Both the position numbers and the translations under genes were made by a program. Shown piece by piece: positions 11,921 through 23,219 of a DNA stretch of 64,000 nt (its first letter is position 1; each line of letters begins with the position of its first letter). This DNA is from Cycas panzhihuaensis (Eukaryota; Cycadophyta). Location: positions 241,683,741 to 241,747,740 of the forward strand of contig CM041465.1 of the NCBI GenBank assembly GCA_023213395.1, written 5' to 3'. Below the pieces are notes generated by a model, which saw only the letters and a program-made list of their open reading frames with translations, ran no database searches and was not told the DNA's origin.

Positions 11921-13824
11921 GACCACTTCATGAATGATGATAAAGGATAGTCCAACACCCCCTTATGATGAGGAGGCCACCATAGCACATATCGTCTATG
12001 TTACAATTCCACCTAAACTGGGGGTACATGGGGGCCCCATTAGGGAAAGGGGCTTTTTCCAATATATGTGCGAGATTTGAATCTTGAACTTGAGCTATAA
12101 TACCAATTGCAACTTGTCATTACATGAAAATCCCATGGGTGATTTAGAAAGAGGACTCCTTAACAAGTAAACCAACCATAATCCAACATGGTTTTCTCTA
12201 TTTACATGTGAAAGCATTCTTCTTTGTTGCATGAGGTTAGATAATGCATAAGGCTATGTGGCTCTCCTATACTTGGTCTCTTTAACTTACCAAGTTAAAA
12301 CCCTAACACTTCAACAAAGATTTGACAATGCTAGTGAGCTATAGAGTAGGCCTATAAATTGCTCTTTTATAGAAGACTATCTTTTTCACAAACTAGCATC
12401 CTTTAGAAATTAAGTTGAGGCATCCTTCATGAGGACATAGGATCCTTCCTTAAAAGGGTCTTTAGTTCTTCTCAACATAGATAAAAGCTTTAGGGGTGTT
12501 CAAGATTCTACATATACATGATCCATAAATGCCCTATTAGATGGATTAATTTTGGTCTCACTGAAACTCACATTGCATTCAAAGTATGTAAAGACAAATT
12601 CCATTATATGGTAATTACTAACAATAAACAAAGGATTATTCCAATGCTTTATGATCGATTTCCTTATCGATGCAAGTAAATAGCACATCCTAAAGCTCTT
12701 TTTCTTACAAATCATATTCACCTAGATCTAAAAGATGAGGTTGACCAAATTTTATGGAGTTTTATTATGGATGCATTATGCTTATTTATTGCCTCATTTT
12801 TGTTCATGCCCTTATTTATTTCATAATCATATATAATCTTCATGCCATCATCTTAGGGTTTGAAGTTTCATCATAATACAAGTAATCATACCTTTATAAA
12901 TATTATTTCAAACCTTAATTATATTTTCAATATCCCACACCATTATCCTAAAAAATATTTAGGCAATCATAAGATTTTATCATGCCCTTATTTAATAATA
13001 TATCCTCAATATTATTAATGCCATGATTAATCGATAATATCTACCTTTTTCTACTCGTGTATTGCATGCCCTTTAATAATAATAATACTTTCAATAATAT
13101 TTCATCAAATCATTTATAATGAACAAAATATCATGCCATAATACATTACTAATTCCGTTTTTTCATACCTCATACATTAATTTTTTTGTTATGAATACCT
13201 ATTAAATTTTGTCACTCATCATACTATATAGGCCTACTACCTATTTTCTTGTTTCATTGATGGAGTACTAGCTTCACTCTAGTAGTGAATCTTTATTTGA
13301 GATGATTTCAAATACCTCTAGAATGGTTCATTAGTGACAATGAATCCTTAATAGGACACTCACAAAATCCTTAACTATTAACTAATAAACTTCATTAAAG
13401 TATTACTTTTATAGGGTGATTAATCCTACTCAAGCAATTTACTATAGATGGAGTTTATATACACCTATCTATTACATATATATGGTACCAACATATGTAA
13501 ATAATATCCACATAAATTCAAATTTTACATACCACTAATTTATTGTAATTTATGTGACTTTGTATACCTTCATTTATCTGTATGAAACTTCATTCATCAT
13601 CTTATTTGGCCCCTAATCTTGGTCATATATCAGTAGCATAACTTTGGTATATTTAGCCTTCTAGATCATCATATTCACCTCATATCTCGCTCTTGTGCTA
13701 AATTTATTATAACTTTATTATTGACTCATACTTGCTCATCAAACTAACTTAAATAGGCTATTTTCCTAGTATATAAGATCTCTTAATTAACCATGGATCT
13801 GATGCTATATTAGAATTTATAATT
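11921..13824. other. unrecognised AT-rich DNA
   Basis: A short G-rich patch lies at about 12019-12052. I see no coding motif on either strand that I can name. Confidence 0.35.
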
Positions 13825-13838
13825 GCACTCTAATACCA
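13825..13838 (-). other. possible minus-strand copia primer site
   Basis: On the minus strand TGGTATTAGAGTGC resembles TGGTATCAGAGC with one substitution in the core. It could mark the LTR end of an old minus-strand copia element whose LTR would lie between here and GyD. No LTR pair was found, so this may be chance. Confidence 0.25.
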
Positions 13839-13959
13839 TTTTAAAAATGTAGAGTATAACAAAATAAAATTATAATATATAGTTATAGTAGCAGAATAAT
13901 CTCATGAGTTACGTACACATGTAAAGGAATCAATATGAATATAAAGTAAATAACACATC

Positions 13960-15656
13960 TGTTTCCTACCTACCAGGAATGGATCAGACACTATTACATA
14001 GGTAAGATCTGGTATATATTCTATCCCTTATACTTTATTACATTTAGTAATTATTATAATGTGTAATGCCTTTATGCTTACTTGTTTACTTAGATTGCTT
14101 GCTTAATCCCCTTGCCTGTGTGCGTATTCCTACCTATGATGACTAGGACTCTAGTCTAATGACATCATTGAGATCTTGTGGTAAACCCCCTATTGGCAAT
14201 AGGCTTCCCATGTGCTTTTATAGCTTAGTTTGGCTGAATTTTGTCTTGTTTTGGATCCCCTTGGAGCATTTTTGCCCCCTTCATGGTGCCTCATCTATCC
14301 CCTTGGTTTGCCAAGGATGGCTCATTGAGGTTCCTATTAGAAAGATACCTTTTATTACTTATTATGTATGAGATTTGCTAATGTATTCCATTGATGTTGA
14401 TTGTTTGGGCCTTGTTCGTACCCTGGCATACATGGTCACCATCATTTCATTGAGTTTCAACTTGGTCCTATGCATTTCCCATATGTTTTAATAATTTTCT
14501 ATTTATAGAATGACCTGTAATTGGCCTATAGGTCTTTAGGGAGGGATTTCAGGCCCCCAGTAGTAGCTTCTCCCCTATTTTTTATTAGTTTGTACCAAGT
14601 TTTATTAATCTTCACTAATTTTTACCATATTACTATCATCCTGCTTTAATTTCTACTCACAATGCTTAAATTGTTATGCCCCACTTTTATATTTGCAACA
14701 CCACTAATATATTAGTGGTGCCACAAATATATTCATGACATGACTGTGATGAGTTTAAATGCAAGTAGAAATAGCTAAGATCACACTAAATGCAGGTCTA
14801 ACACTATATCTGCCTTCGAGACCAACCCAGATTGGGGCTTAATAGTCCTAAGAGGCTAATAGAACTTAAAAACCAAAATTCAAACTCATTATGCATAACA
14901 ATTTTTCACTTCTCAACTCTCTTTCAAGTAACTTTCTCATCATTATATGATTTTAGCATAGATTATGTCAAAAATCAGATTTGGAATAGTAAGAGGAAGG
15001 AGAAATCAACCCCCCAAGAGTAGGAGTTCGTCCCCAAGCTATCATGGCAACTAAGGAGACTCTCATTCTCATCAATTAAGTAAGGATTTATCCTCCAAAA
15101 GTTGTTTTCTACAACAACAACTCTCAAGTTCCACCAACATCCTCTTCTTCTACATGGGTGAGCTAATTTTAGCTTGATTCCTTTAGTTGATATCATCATT
15201 TTACTTTGATCTTTTGTAATTTATCATATTCTTTATTGGTTTGATGGTTTTAAAGCCAACTATATAAACATTTGGTAGATTTCTTTGAATGAACAAAGGA
15301 GGTAATGCCTCCTCTTTGCCATGAAGCTTATGTTTCACCATACAAATCACTAGTTCATGGTAGTTGGAGTGCTTTCTTAACCAATGGAGATTGTAGGAAG
15401 GATAATAGGCCTAAGTTCTAACTCCAAAGGGCCCCTTCCATTTGGGTAATACCCTCTCCAAGCTAGAAAGTATCTTACCATATACTACTTTTGCTAGAGC
15501 AGAATATTAGTTGTGAAACTTATAACATACCTTTATGACTTGATACCTTCCTCTCTCAATAGTTGTATGGTGAAGTAAGTAAGAAAAATAATATTTAATT
15601 TTTATTTAATAGTTTTATATTAAGAATAAACTCATTAATGACATTTTGTTTGAAAG
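13960..15656 (+). mobile_element. GyD 5' LTR, left part (split by GyA)
   Basis: It begins TGTTTCCTACCTACCAGGAATGG, with TTACATAGGTAAG shortly after, the same start pattern as the GyA, GyB and GyC LTRs (TGTTTCCC...GGAATGGAT...GACT-AGGTAAG). It stops at 15656 where GyA begins and resumes after 29270. Together the parts give an LTR of about 3.04 kb. The five bases before it are ACATC, the predicted target duplication. The LTR is more diverged than the other three, so GyD is the oldest copy. Confidence 0.8.
14699..14720. repeat. perfect 22-bp palindrome in the GyD LTR
   Basis: CACCACTAATA followed by TATTAGTGGTG is an exact inverted repeat with no spacer. The GyA, GyB and GyC LTRs have no exact equivalent. 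Confidence 0.8.
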
Positions 15657-18407
15657 TGTTTCCCAGCTACTGGGAATGGATACGGAGCAGTTGACTTAGG
15701 TAAGTGCAGGTATGTTTCTCACCCTATTGTTGTTTTCTTTTATGAGGAGTATTTGCTTGCATGTTATGATTTTGTAGATGGTTTTATATCATCTACACCT
15801 ATCTAGCCTATGACGACTATAGTGGGGGCACACTCCCAGCAAGTGTGACACCTCGGTGGCCACATCACTTCTTGTAATCTGCCCTGCTCCCCTTAAGACT
15901 CACCTGATTCATGTGTTAATTCACTCGCATGTTGGTTCATTGCCATTTGGCCTCCTCTTTGCACCCTTGAGTTGCTTAATCATCTTTCTTGTGGCTTTTG
16001 GTGCATTTGCACGCCCTTGGGCGGTGGGCTACTATATCGACCTCCTTGTGTATTGGTCCACAGCCCTGGCTAGTTGTTTGGGCTAATTTTATCTTCTAGT
16101 CTCGCACCATGGCAAATTTCCCAGTACCGCAAAGTTTACTATGGTGCGACTGTTATAACTTATTTTTTAAAACTGCCATGGTAATTTACGCATTTATTGT
16201 AGAATTGCCACATGTCTTTCGACCCAACTTAGCAACAACTAAGCCCTAATCACTCGATTAGGGTTGGGGCTAAGTATTTAAGTCCTTCTCAACTCTCTTT
16301 TAGGATCTTTTGGCTCTCTTTAGAAGGATCAATAAGGAAAAATGCCTTGCTATCTGCTATCTTCTGCTGCTCTGCTACTGTTCTAGGACCTGTAATCACT
16401 TTCCAGTGCCTAACTCTCCTTTGGCTTCACTGTGACATCTTCACAGCTCATTACATGCCTTAAAGAGGGCCTCCTTGAGGAGTTTTCAGGGTCTCCTTGC
16501 CCAGGTAGCCACCAAGTGGTCTCAGAAGTAGGTTTTTCTCCAGCCATCTTAGTAGGGGCTCCATACCTACTACACTCTAGCTTTTCCTTAGATTTTCAAG
16601 CCTCTTTCTAGCAAGCTTGGGTAGAGGCAAACGCCTCCTATCTTCTCCAAATATATTTATTGGTTTAAGGTCTTTCCTTTACCTAGTTTATGCCCAAATT
16701 TGTATGTTTTACACTAGCTTGTCTTATCTTATCTCAAGGGTTATTTCTTGCCTTTATCTTAGACCTTTTTCTCTGCTGTTCAGGCCTCTTTTCCTGTGTT
16801 TCACCTAGGACAATGGTCAAAGAGGGGTACATAAGGTTTGGGATAGAGCTGGGTGGATTCCATACCACCTTCCACACTCCCTAAGAGGCTTTCACCCTCC
16901 AAACCTTCCTCTTTGCCCGTCTTGCTCACAGGTGGAGTAAGGGTTTAGTAGGCTATTTCTAGCCACTGAAATCAGTGTTGGCACTTGTTGCAATGCTGGT
17001 TTGAGGGCTCATTTCCCTAATCTAGGCAACACATAAGCCCTGGTTACTTTTCTTGGCCTTGTCCTTTTCTCAATGGCCTAATTTGCTTCCTATAGCACTC
17101 CAGCTCATTGAGCTTTGCTTTGGGCTCTTGTTACATCTCTGTTGCCCTATTTTCCAGCCATATGTACAGTCGTACTCTCACTGCCTTACAACTTCTTGAG
17201 GGAAGGTAGGGTTTCTCTTTGCAGGAGGTGGGCCACTCTGAGGCTTACTTATCTACTTACCATTCATCTGAGTAGTTTATTTTTCCATAGATTATTGCTA
17301 CAATTTTGTGGTTCATGAACACTAACATATATGTATAGAGATTTATTTTTAGTATATGTACATGTGTTATTGGGACTCCACTTTATGTTGCTAGCCTCCT
17401 TTCGTCAGAAAGGGATATTTGTGCTTACTTGTAGGTACATAGAGGGCATGAGGTATTTCCTCCTCTTCTCTCTTATGGGTAAGTGATTTTACTTATATTT
17501 TATTATAACATTTCATTTGCTACCATCACTTTCCTATTTTCCTTTCTTAGCACTCTAGTGTCACTTCTGGGGAAGGTAAGGAAGCCCCACGCTTTGCCCT
17601 ACCATGACCCCTCTTTCGCTGTGCTTCATGGAGTGACTTTGCACACCTTGTGGGCACGTTGCTGCTTTGATCGTGTCTTTTTTGTCCTGAGTATGTGCTC
17701 TTGCTTCATTTCATTTCCTTTCCTTTGGAAGTTTTTGCATGGTAGTAATTAGATCACCTAAAGGAAAAGGGACATCGACTCTCTCTTTTGGTTTATATTC
17801 TATTTGTTATATTTCACACATTACATCTATCATAGGAAAAGGTTTTAGGAAGTATTCCCTTCTAACCTTTCCCTCTAGCTTGTAAACTCTACCCTTGCCC
17901 TCTTAGCTTATCATCTTTGGTTCAGTTTGCATGTGTGTGTCATAGCATCTTCTTTTCCCTTAATTACTCTTTCGAAGGGGGGAACTTTTGATCGATCCAT
18001 CTTTCCCGCTTCCTTCATCCTCCTTCGATTTTCTTCCACCTAGTTTGATAATTAAGAAGACCTTATCCATAGGTTGTTCACCTATTTTACCCCATACTCA
18101 TTTCCCTCTGCTATAGGGAAACCCTTGAGGGACTCTCTCCCTTCCCTTCCGGCCATCCAAGGGTGGGAGGACTCTTCTCCAAGATCTATTCAAGCTACTC
18201 TTCTACCTCCCCTCTTCCTAACTAAAGTGGAGAACCACCTTTAGGTAGCTGGGTACCATCCGTAGGTCTCAAACTCACGCTCTAGCATACGGGGCACCCT
18301 ATGTGGTACTTGCCTTACTTGTAGGTTCTTATCTCCACCTGATAGTGTTATCATTCACCCGTGCTATCCCTATGTAGCTAAGTGGTTATCCCGTAGATGT
18401 GTATCCA
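15657..18407 (+). mobile_element. GyA 5' LTR
   Basis: It begins TGTTTCCCAGCTACTGGGAA and ends GTATCCA, matching 27199-29265. About 695 bp (roughly 17062-17757) are absent from the 3' LTR. GyB and GyD LTRs contain part of that stretch (GGGGAAGGTAAGGA), so the 3' copy carries the deletion. Open frames inside are chance; no protein family is recognisable. Confidence 0.92.
16244..16283 (+). promoter_or_regulatory. GyA LTR promoter: inverted telo-box pair and TATA-like box
   Basis: CCCTAATC-ACTC-GATTAGGG (16244-16263) is an inverted repeat built of telo-box-like CCCTAA/TTAGGG units. TATTTAAG follows at 16276-16283. The same pair and spacing occur in the GyA 3' LTR (27810-27848), the GyC LTR (55316-55356, TACTTAAG) and, on the minus strand, the GyB LTR (46708-46744, TATAAAA). 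Confidence 0.6.
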
Positions 18408-18408
18408 C

Positions 18409-18426
18409 TGGTGACCATACTGGGGA
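18409..18426 (+). other. GyA primer-binding site
   Basis: TGGTGACCATACTGGGGA starts one base after the LTR end. Near-identical sites follow the GyD LTR (30617-30634) and, on the minus strand, the GyB LTR (54422-54438). It is not the initiator-Met type seen in the copia elements; I could not assign the tRNA. Confidence 0.75.
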
Positions 18427-18668
18427 CTTGCTAGTAAGGGAGCTAGTCTTCACCCCTTTTCTATTGGTATTACTACCTGCTTATGGTTCTTCCCACTTTG
18501 TTTCCTTCGTTGGGTAGCCCCCAATGTGCACTCCTTATCACCCCTTCTTTCTTCTAAAGTGTTGGTTAGCTTTATATGTGACGCTTCTCTCATTACTTAT
18601 GTGGCTTACCTCCATTGTTAGAAGATCATGGGTATCGTCCTCTTCCATCGTCGGATTCTGATTTGACT

Positions 18669-21079
18669 ATGGAAGGATACCCTTCCGATTGGGCCTACCA
18701 TGCATTCACGTTGGGAACTCACAAATTCCTCGTGTCTATTCCAGGATCCACCCAAGAGGGTGAAGATCCTCTTTTCTACCCAGATGACCAACATCACTCA
18801 CTTGATATCCATCCTTCTACCCATGTGGTAGAAGACCCGCTTTCTCTTGAGGTTCACCATTCAATTGGTGATTCTTATGAGGAACGCCTTAAGGGGTCTA
18901 CATCATTTAAGGTCCCGTCCACCTCTTATGGTCACATAGATACCCCTCCCGCCAACGTGGTAGAAGCTATTAGCGAGTGCTTTTAAGCAGCTCACCTTTA
19001 ATCGCGTCCCAGGTGGTTTGAAGATGTTCTGTGTGGTGGAGCATCTTCGTTATCCACTCCTTTATCACCTTCTTCATCTGCACCTGCCCCTCCTACTACT
19101 AGTAACCTTTTTATTCCTACACATTCGTCCTGCTCTTTCCCTATACCAACCATAGGGACGAATGTTGCACCTTCCATTCCTCGCCAAGGTCCTAGTGCTT
19201 CAGGACCTTCTCGTGGTATGTCTTTCCCTCATTGAAGGTTAGCATACCTTTTGCTAGCCAAGCTAATGTACCATCCTCTAATGTGGCACATGTGTTCCCT
19301 AGTAGGCCTCTGGGTCCTACTAGCTCTTTAGCTACTAGTCATGTGGGACCCGCTCCTACATATTCTCATAACTAACCTGTTGGTCCTTCCTTTTACATCC
19401 CCCTAGGTTATACTCTTCAACCTTGGGGGCATGGTAAAGGGAACAACATTTCAGCTTATGGGGTGGACCCGCTACACCCATATGGGATTGCCCCACCTAC
19501 GGGTGGACCATATGGGCAAAACCTGGTTCTGCACCCTCCTTTTCCACCATCTAGCATGGCCTCTTTCACCATGTCTTCGCAAGGAAACCCAACTCCCTTT
19601 CAAGGCACTTATCCTCAAGCCCCCTTCCAGCAAGGGGCATTTCCTCAAGGAGGGATAGGTTTACCACCCCCATCAGTTCCTTGCTCACTACCTACTACAT
19701 CATTTATTGATCCTATGGTCCAAGCAAGGCTGCATCCCTTTATGGACTATAGATCAACACCTATATCTATTGAGACATTAAGAACTAATCTACAACCTCA
19801 TCCTCTTGAAGTTCCTAGATTTAATTGAACTTCCTCGCAAGACCCAACAAAACACGTGTGTGGTTTTTCTATGGCATGTATTGATTACTGGGCTTACAAC
19901 CATATCTTAATGAAATTGTTTCCATGATCTTTGTAGGGCAATGCCCTTAAATGGTTTTATCGCCTCCCTGCCCACTCTATCTTTTCATTCCAACAATTGG
20001 TGGATGAATTCATCAACTACTTTGATGTAGCTCGCCCATTTGAAAGCGGGATAAAATCTCTCATATTGCTCAAACAAGGTCACGATGAGATGAATCATGA
20101 CTTTGTGCGATGATTCCATAACCTTCTTCACTCCACTAAGGCCATGCTACCTGAGGAGTTGAAGAGAGACCTTTTCGTTAATGCACCTTATCCCGAAGTA
20201 CATGTGGAAGTCCTTAAAATGGGGGTGACCACATGTGACTCCATGATTGCGAAGTGCTTAGCATTAGAAGCTATTGAGATCCAGGCTAGACTCAAGAAGC
20301 CTATTAAGCCCTCATAATGACGTGAGGTACCACCTCCAACCAAGGATACCAAACCACAACAATCTTCTAAGTCTTCTTCTCACCCAACTGAGAAGACCTT
20401 AGACCCCCTTACTTCTACCATATGTTCATTCGAATGTATGATAAAGGAGCTTAAACTTCAAGCCCCTTCATCTCCAACTTCCAACAAACAAATCCAACAA
20501 GCTACCCAAGCTTCCCTCCCTAGGAATGGAAATGCCCAGTCCTCTCAAGCAAGGAAGACAACCCCCTCGCTTGAGAAGAAGTGGTACTCTATTCATAGGA
20601 AGTGCTTCCACGATGACTCACGTTGTAGGGCCCAACATCCTAAGGATGCCCCTCAACATGACTCATCCTCTAAATGGGCCCCAAAGCCTAATCTCAACCA
20701 ACAGGTCCATAAGGATCCGTTCTCCAAGCATGGGGAACGCGATTGTAACACCTAATCCCAGAATAACCGAAACCGAGGAAGATCACCAAATTCCCATCCT
20801 TCTCGTAATAAGGGGAAGGGTGCCCAGGATTCGTCCTCTTCCTCTCATTACCCTAACCGACGCACTCCATCACCTTCATAGTCCCAGAATAAGGGAAAGA
20901 AGGAGATCCAAATGATTGAGGCTACTCCTTCATATGCCCTTACCCAGTCTCAAGCCACTAAAGAAGCAGCCAGTGCTTCTTCTTCTTCTTCTTCTGATCC
21001 TCTTCTAGAGAACCCTCATTTGGAAGTGCCTCTTTTCCCCAAAGCCATTCCTGTGCGTTTGGGTCGTTACGATTTTTGA
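18669..21079 (+). pseudogene. gag: GyA gag (capsid, zinc knuckle), broken, ends at TGA
   Basis: The start is chosen at the ATG of MEGYPSDWAYHAF, because GyB and GyD start with nearly the same residues. A Pro/Gly-rich N-terminal half follows, with a stop at 18984 and a frameshift before about 19463. The retrotransposon gag domain runs from PHPLEVPRFN (19800) through ALKWFYRLPAHSI and FINYFDVARPFESG to LKMGVTTCDS. Its C-terminal zinc knuckle is YSIHRKCFHDDSRC, with the first Cys pair lost compared with CCIHGDCFHNDSRC in GyC. The frame ends ...GRYDF then TGA at 21077-21079; protease continues in the same frame. Confidence 0.88.
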
Positions 21080-22225
21080 AGGGCACTTACCCAACCTACT
21101 GCGAAGGGTAAGCCTTTCTCCATCGTTAACAAACTCCATACCATCATTGCAGGAATGTCCTTGATGGATATTTTGATGAGTTGTCCTGAGCAGCGGGCTC
21201 TCCTTTTGGAAGCTTTAGGATCTAATGACATGCTCGTCCACACTTTAGGTGTCACCTAAAGTTGTGAACTCGTTATTTCTTTTGATCCTAAGGACCTTCC
21301 TCTCGCATGTGAAAGGGAACGTCAGTGGAACTTCCCATTCACTATTACCATTGATACACCCGATTGTACCTTGCGAAGGACTGTTGTTGACAATGGTTCT
21401 TTCATAAATGTCATGCCCTTACGTGTCATGCAAGAGATTAGTATTTTCGCCATGGAACCTATTCCATGGCAATGCCAAGGTTACAACGGTAGCGAAAAGA
21501 CCCCATTAAGATCTGTCGTGATTCTACTTACTCTCGAGGATAAGACTATCCTTGCTAATATTGTAGTCCTTGACGTTGACATCAATTACAACCTTCTCTT
21601 AGGTCGACCATGGCTTGACTAGATGGGAGTCGTGTGTTCGACTCTCTGGGGCCAACTTAAATTCGTCCATGATGGATGAATGAGGATTGTTCCCCACAAA
21701 TGCCCACTTACTAAAAAAACCCGTCATGTCAATTTGGCAAGCCAAGACCCTTCTACTCATGCCTCAACTTGCTCCATTGGTATACCCAATCCGTTTGAAG
21801 AAGATCCTATATCTTCTTTTCCTAGTCTCACGTGTTTTGCTCCTATTAGCATTGGGAGCTATAGGTACCTCACCTCGTTTAGTGACGATGAGTCACATGA
21901 TGAGGGCGAGGATTGTCTCCACCTCATCTCCTTCCTTCGCACTATTAGGTCACACCCATCCCATTCTGGATCTCCATCTAGAACCTCTCTCATTGGTGAG
22001 ACTAGTCATTCTTCTGTGTCACATGTCATTGCTCATGTTGACCCATCCATCATCGGTTCTTTCTCTTTATCACCTCCCATAGGTGATGGCTTTGAGGAAC
22101 TGCCTTTTGCTCCTTCTAAGGAGCCCTTTCGTGACTCTCCCTTAGAGTCTGTTAAGGATTTCAAGCAACCTGATAACCATCATGGTTCTGTTACCCCCAC
22201 TTCCTCTAGCACTTTATCTATTTAA
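21080..22225 (+). pseudogene. pol: GyA protease and linker
   Basis: In the gag frame after the TGA come RALTQPTAKGKPFSIVNKLH, then FTITIDTPDCTLRRTVVDNG. The last part is the aspartic protease site in the Tat style (D-N-G-S where others have D-T-G or D-G-G). YNLLLGRPWLD at about 21588-21620 is the second conserved protease motif. A few stops interrupt (after GVT near 21258, after PWLD near 21621). An acidic, Ser/Thr-rich linker to 22225 follows, matching GyC 58520-59050. The active-site Asp is kept here, unlike in GyB (His) and GyD (Asn). Confidence 0.85.
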
Positions 22226-22678
22226 ACTAATGTTATCTATGGGGTGGATTACTTTAAAGATGATGAAGCCTTACGTGAGTACTTAACAGGCCCTGCGCCC
22301 AACCTAGTAGAGATTCCCTCTCTACGAGTCTCCCTTCGAGGTCTTATTGATGAGGAGTCGATCCGCCAGGCTCACCTCCTAGACCTCAAAGATTTGGACG
22401 AGAGACATTTAGCTACTTATCAGGCTAACCTGGCATCCAGAGCTCACTCAAAAAGGACCTACGATAAACATCTTCATTCCTGTCCTTTATTTCCTAGGGA
22501 CCATGTCCTCAAACTAGAATATCTTCATGACCATTTGACCAAATTCAAACCTAGATGGGTTGGCCCTTTCATCATTATCAAGGCCCTCGGTAATGGTGCT
22601 TATAGGATTGCCACCCTGGAAGGCCTTGAATTTGATAAAGCTGTTAATGGCAAATTCCTTAAGGAGTTTTACTTGTGA
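22226..22678 (+). pseudogene. pol: GyA linker fused in frame to the integrase C-terminus
   Basis: GVDYFKDDEALREYL matches the pre-RT linker of GyC (59077-59115). After PAPNL the frame jumps straight to VEIPSLRVSLRGLIDEE, which in GyC lies after the integrase core (61704 onward). The skipped segment, 59139-61703 in GyC, is 2565 bp (855 codons), so the frame is kept. The rest is a clean 144-codon frame ending FKPRWVGPFIII...GKFLKEFYL, the C-terminal integrase domain of Tat elements, with no chromodomain. Confidence 0.88.
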
Positions 22679-22721
22679 CCTTGGGGTCACCTCACCCACA
22701 CTCCAAAATGAGCCTAAACTA

Positions 22722-22778
22722 CCATCTTAAGTTGTTATGATTTCTCCTAGCCACGGGTGGAATGATAACTTAGGATGG
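22722..22778 (+). other. conserved 57-nt hairpin after integrase (GyA)
   Basis: Arm CCATCTTAAGTTGT (22722-22735) pairs over 14 positions with ATAACTTAGGATGG (22765-22778), two of them G-U. GyB (50430-50486, minus) and GyC (62121-62177) have a hairpin of exactly the same length 40-50 bp after the integrase end or its position. The loop contains CCACGGGTGG, which can form a small inner stem. Confidence 0.7.
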
Positions 22779-23219
22779 CCTCTTCCATTTCTTTCTAGTT
22801 CCTCCTTTGGAACCTGTGTTCCCATATCCTTTTGGGACTCTTATCTTCCTATTTGGGCATCCCCCAGTTAGGATGATGCTCTGGAGTATCGTTACTCCCC
22901 CTCTCGCTTGGTGTTTCCTTCGCATATCCTGCTATGCTCCTCCATGGACATGCACGTTTTCCTATTTCTAACCCCACATGTGTCTATCACCTCTACTCAT
23001 GGTGGTCGTGTGTGCTCCTGTTAGATATATAGCCATGCATAGAAGGAAATACATGCACCACATAACGAAACATCTACATCATACACAACAAAGCATCACA
23101 TATCAAAATAGGGTACCAATTGTCCCATTTATATATATACATCAAAATCATATGTTACATCATACATATGGGAAGTTAGTATCCTTGCAGGGGGTACAAT
23201 CATATGACTCTATATATAT
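22779..23219. other. spacer between integrase and antisense gene, with conserved G-tract
   Basis: This is non-coding sequence shared with GyB and GyC (for example GTGTGCTCCTGTTAG...CATGCATAGAAGGAAA near 23010-23050). TCCTTGCAGGGGGTACAATC then ATATG at 23182-23206 is kept in all four copies (GyB 49975-50001, GyC 62653-62679, GyD 37665-37690). It could be an internal polypurine tract, a splice acceptor, or part of the antisense gene's 3' end. Confidence 0.55.

Noticed and set aside
15856-17752. Several open frames of 60-90 codons, some hydrophobic
   Set aside because: They lie inside the GyA 5' LTR, recur broken in the 3' LTR, and show no protein family. Treated as chance frames.
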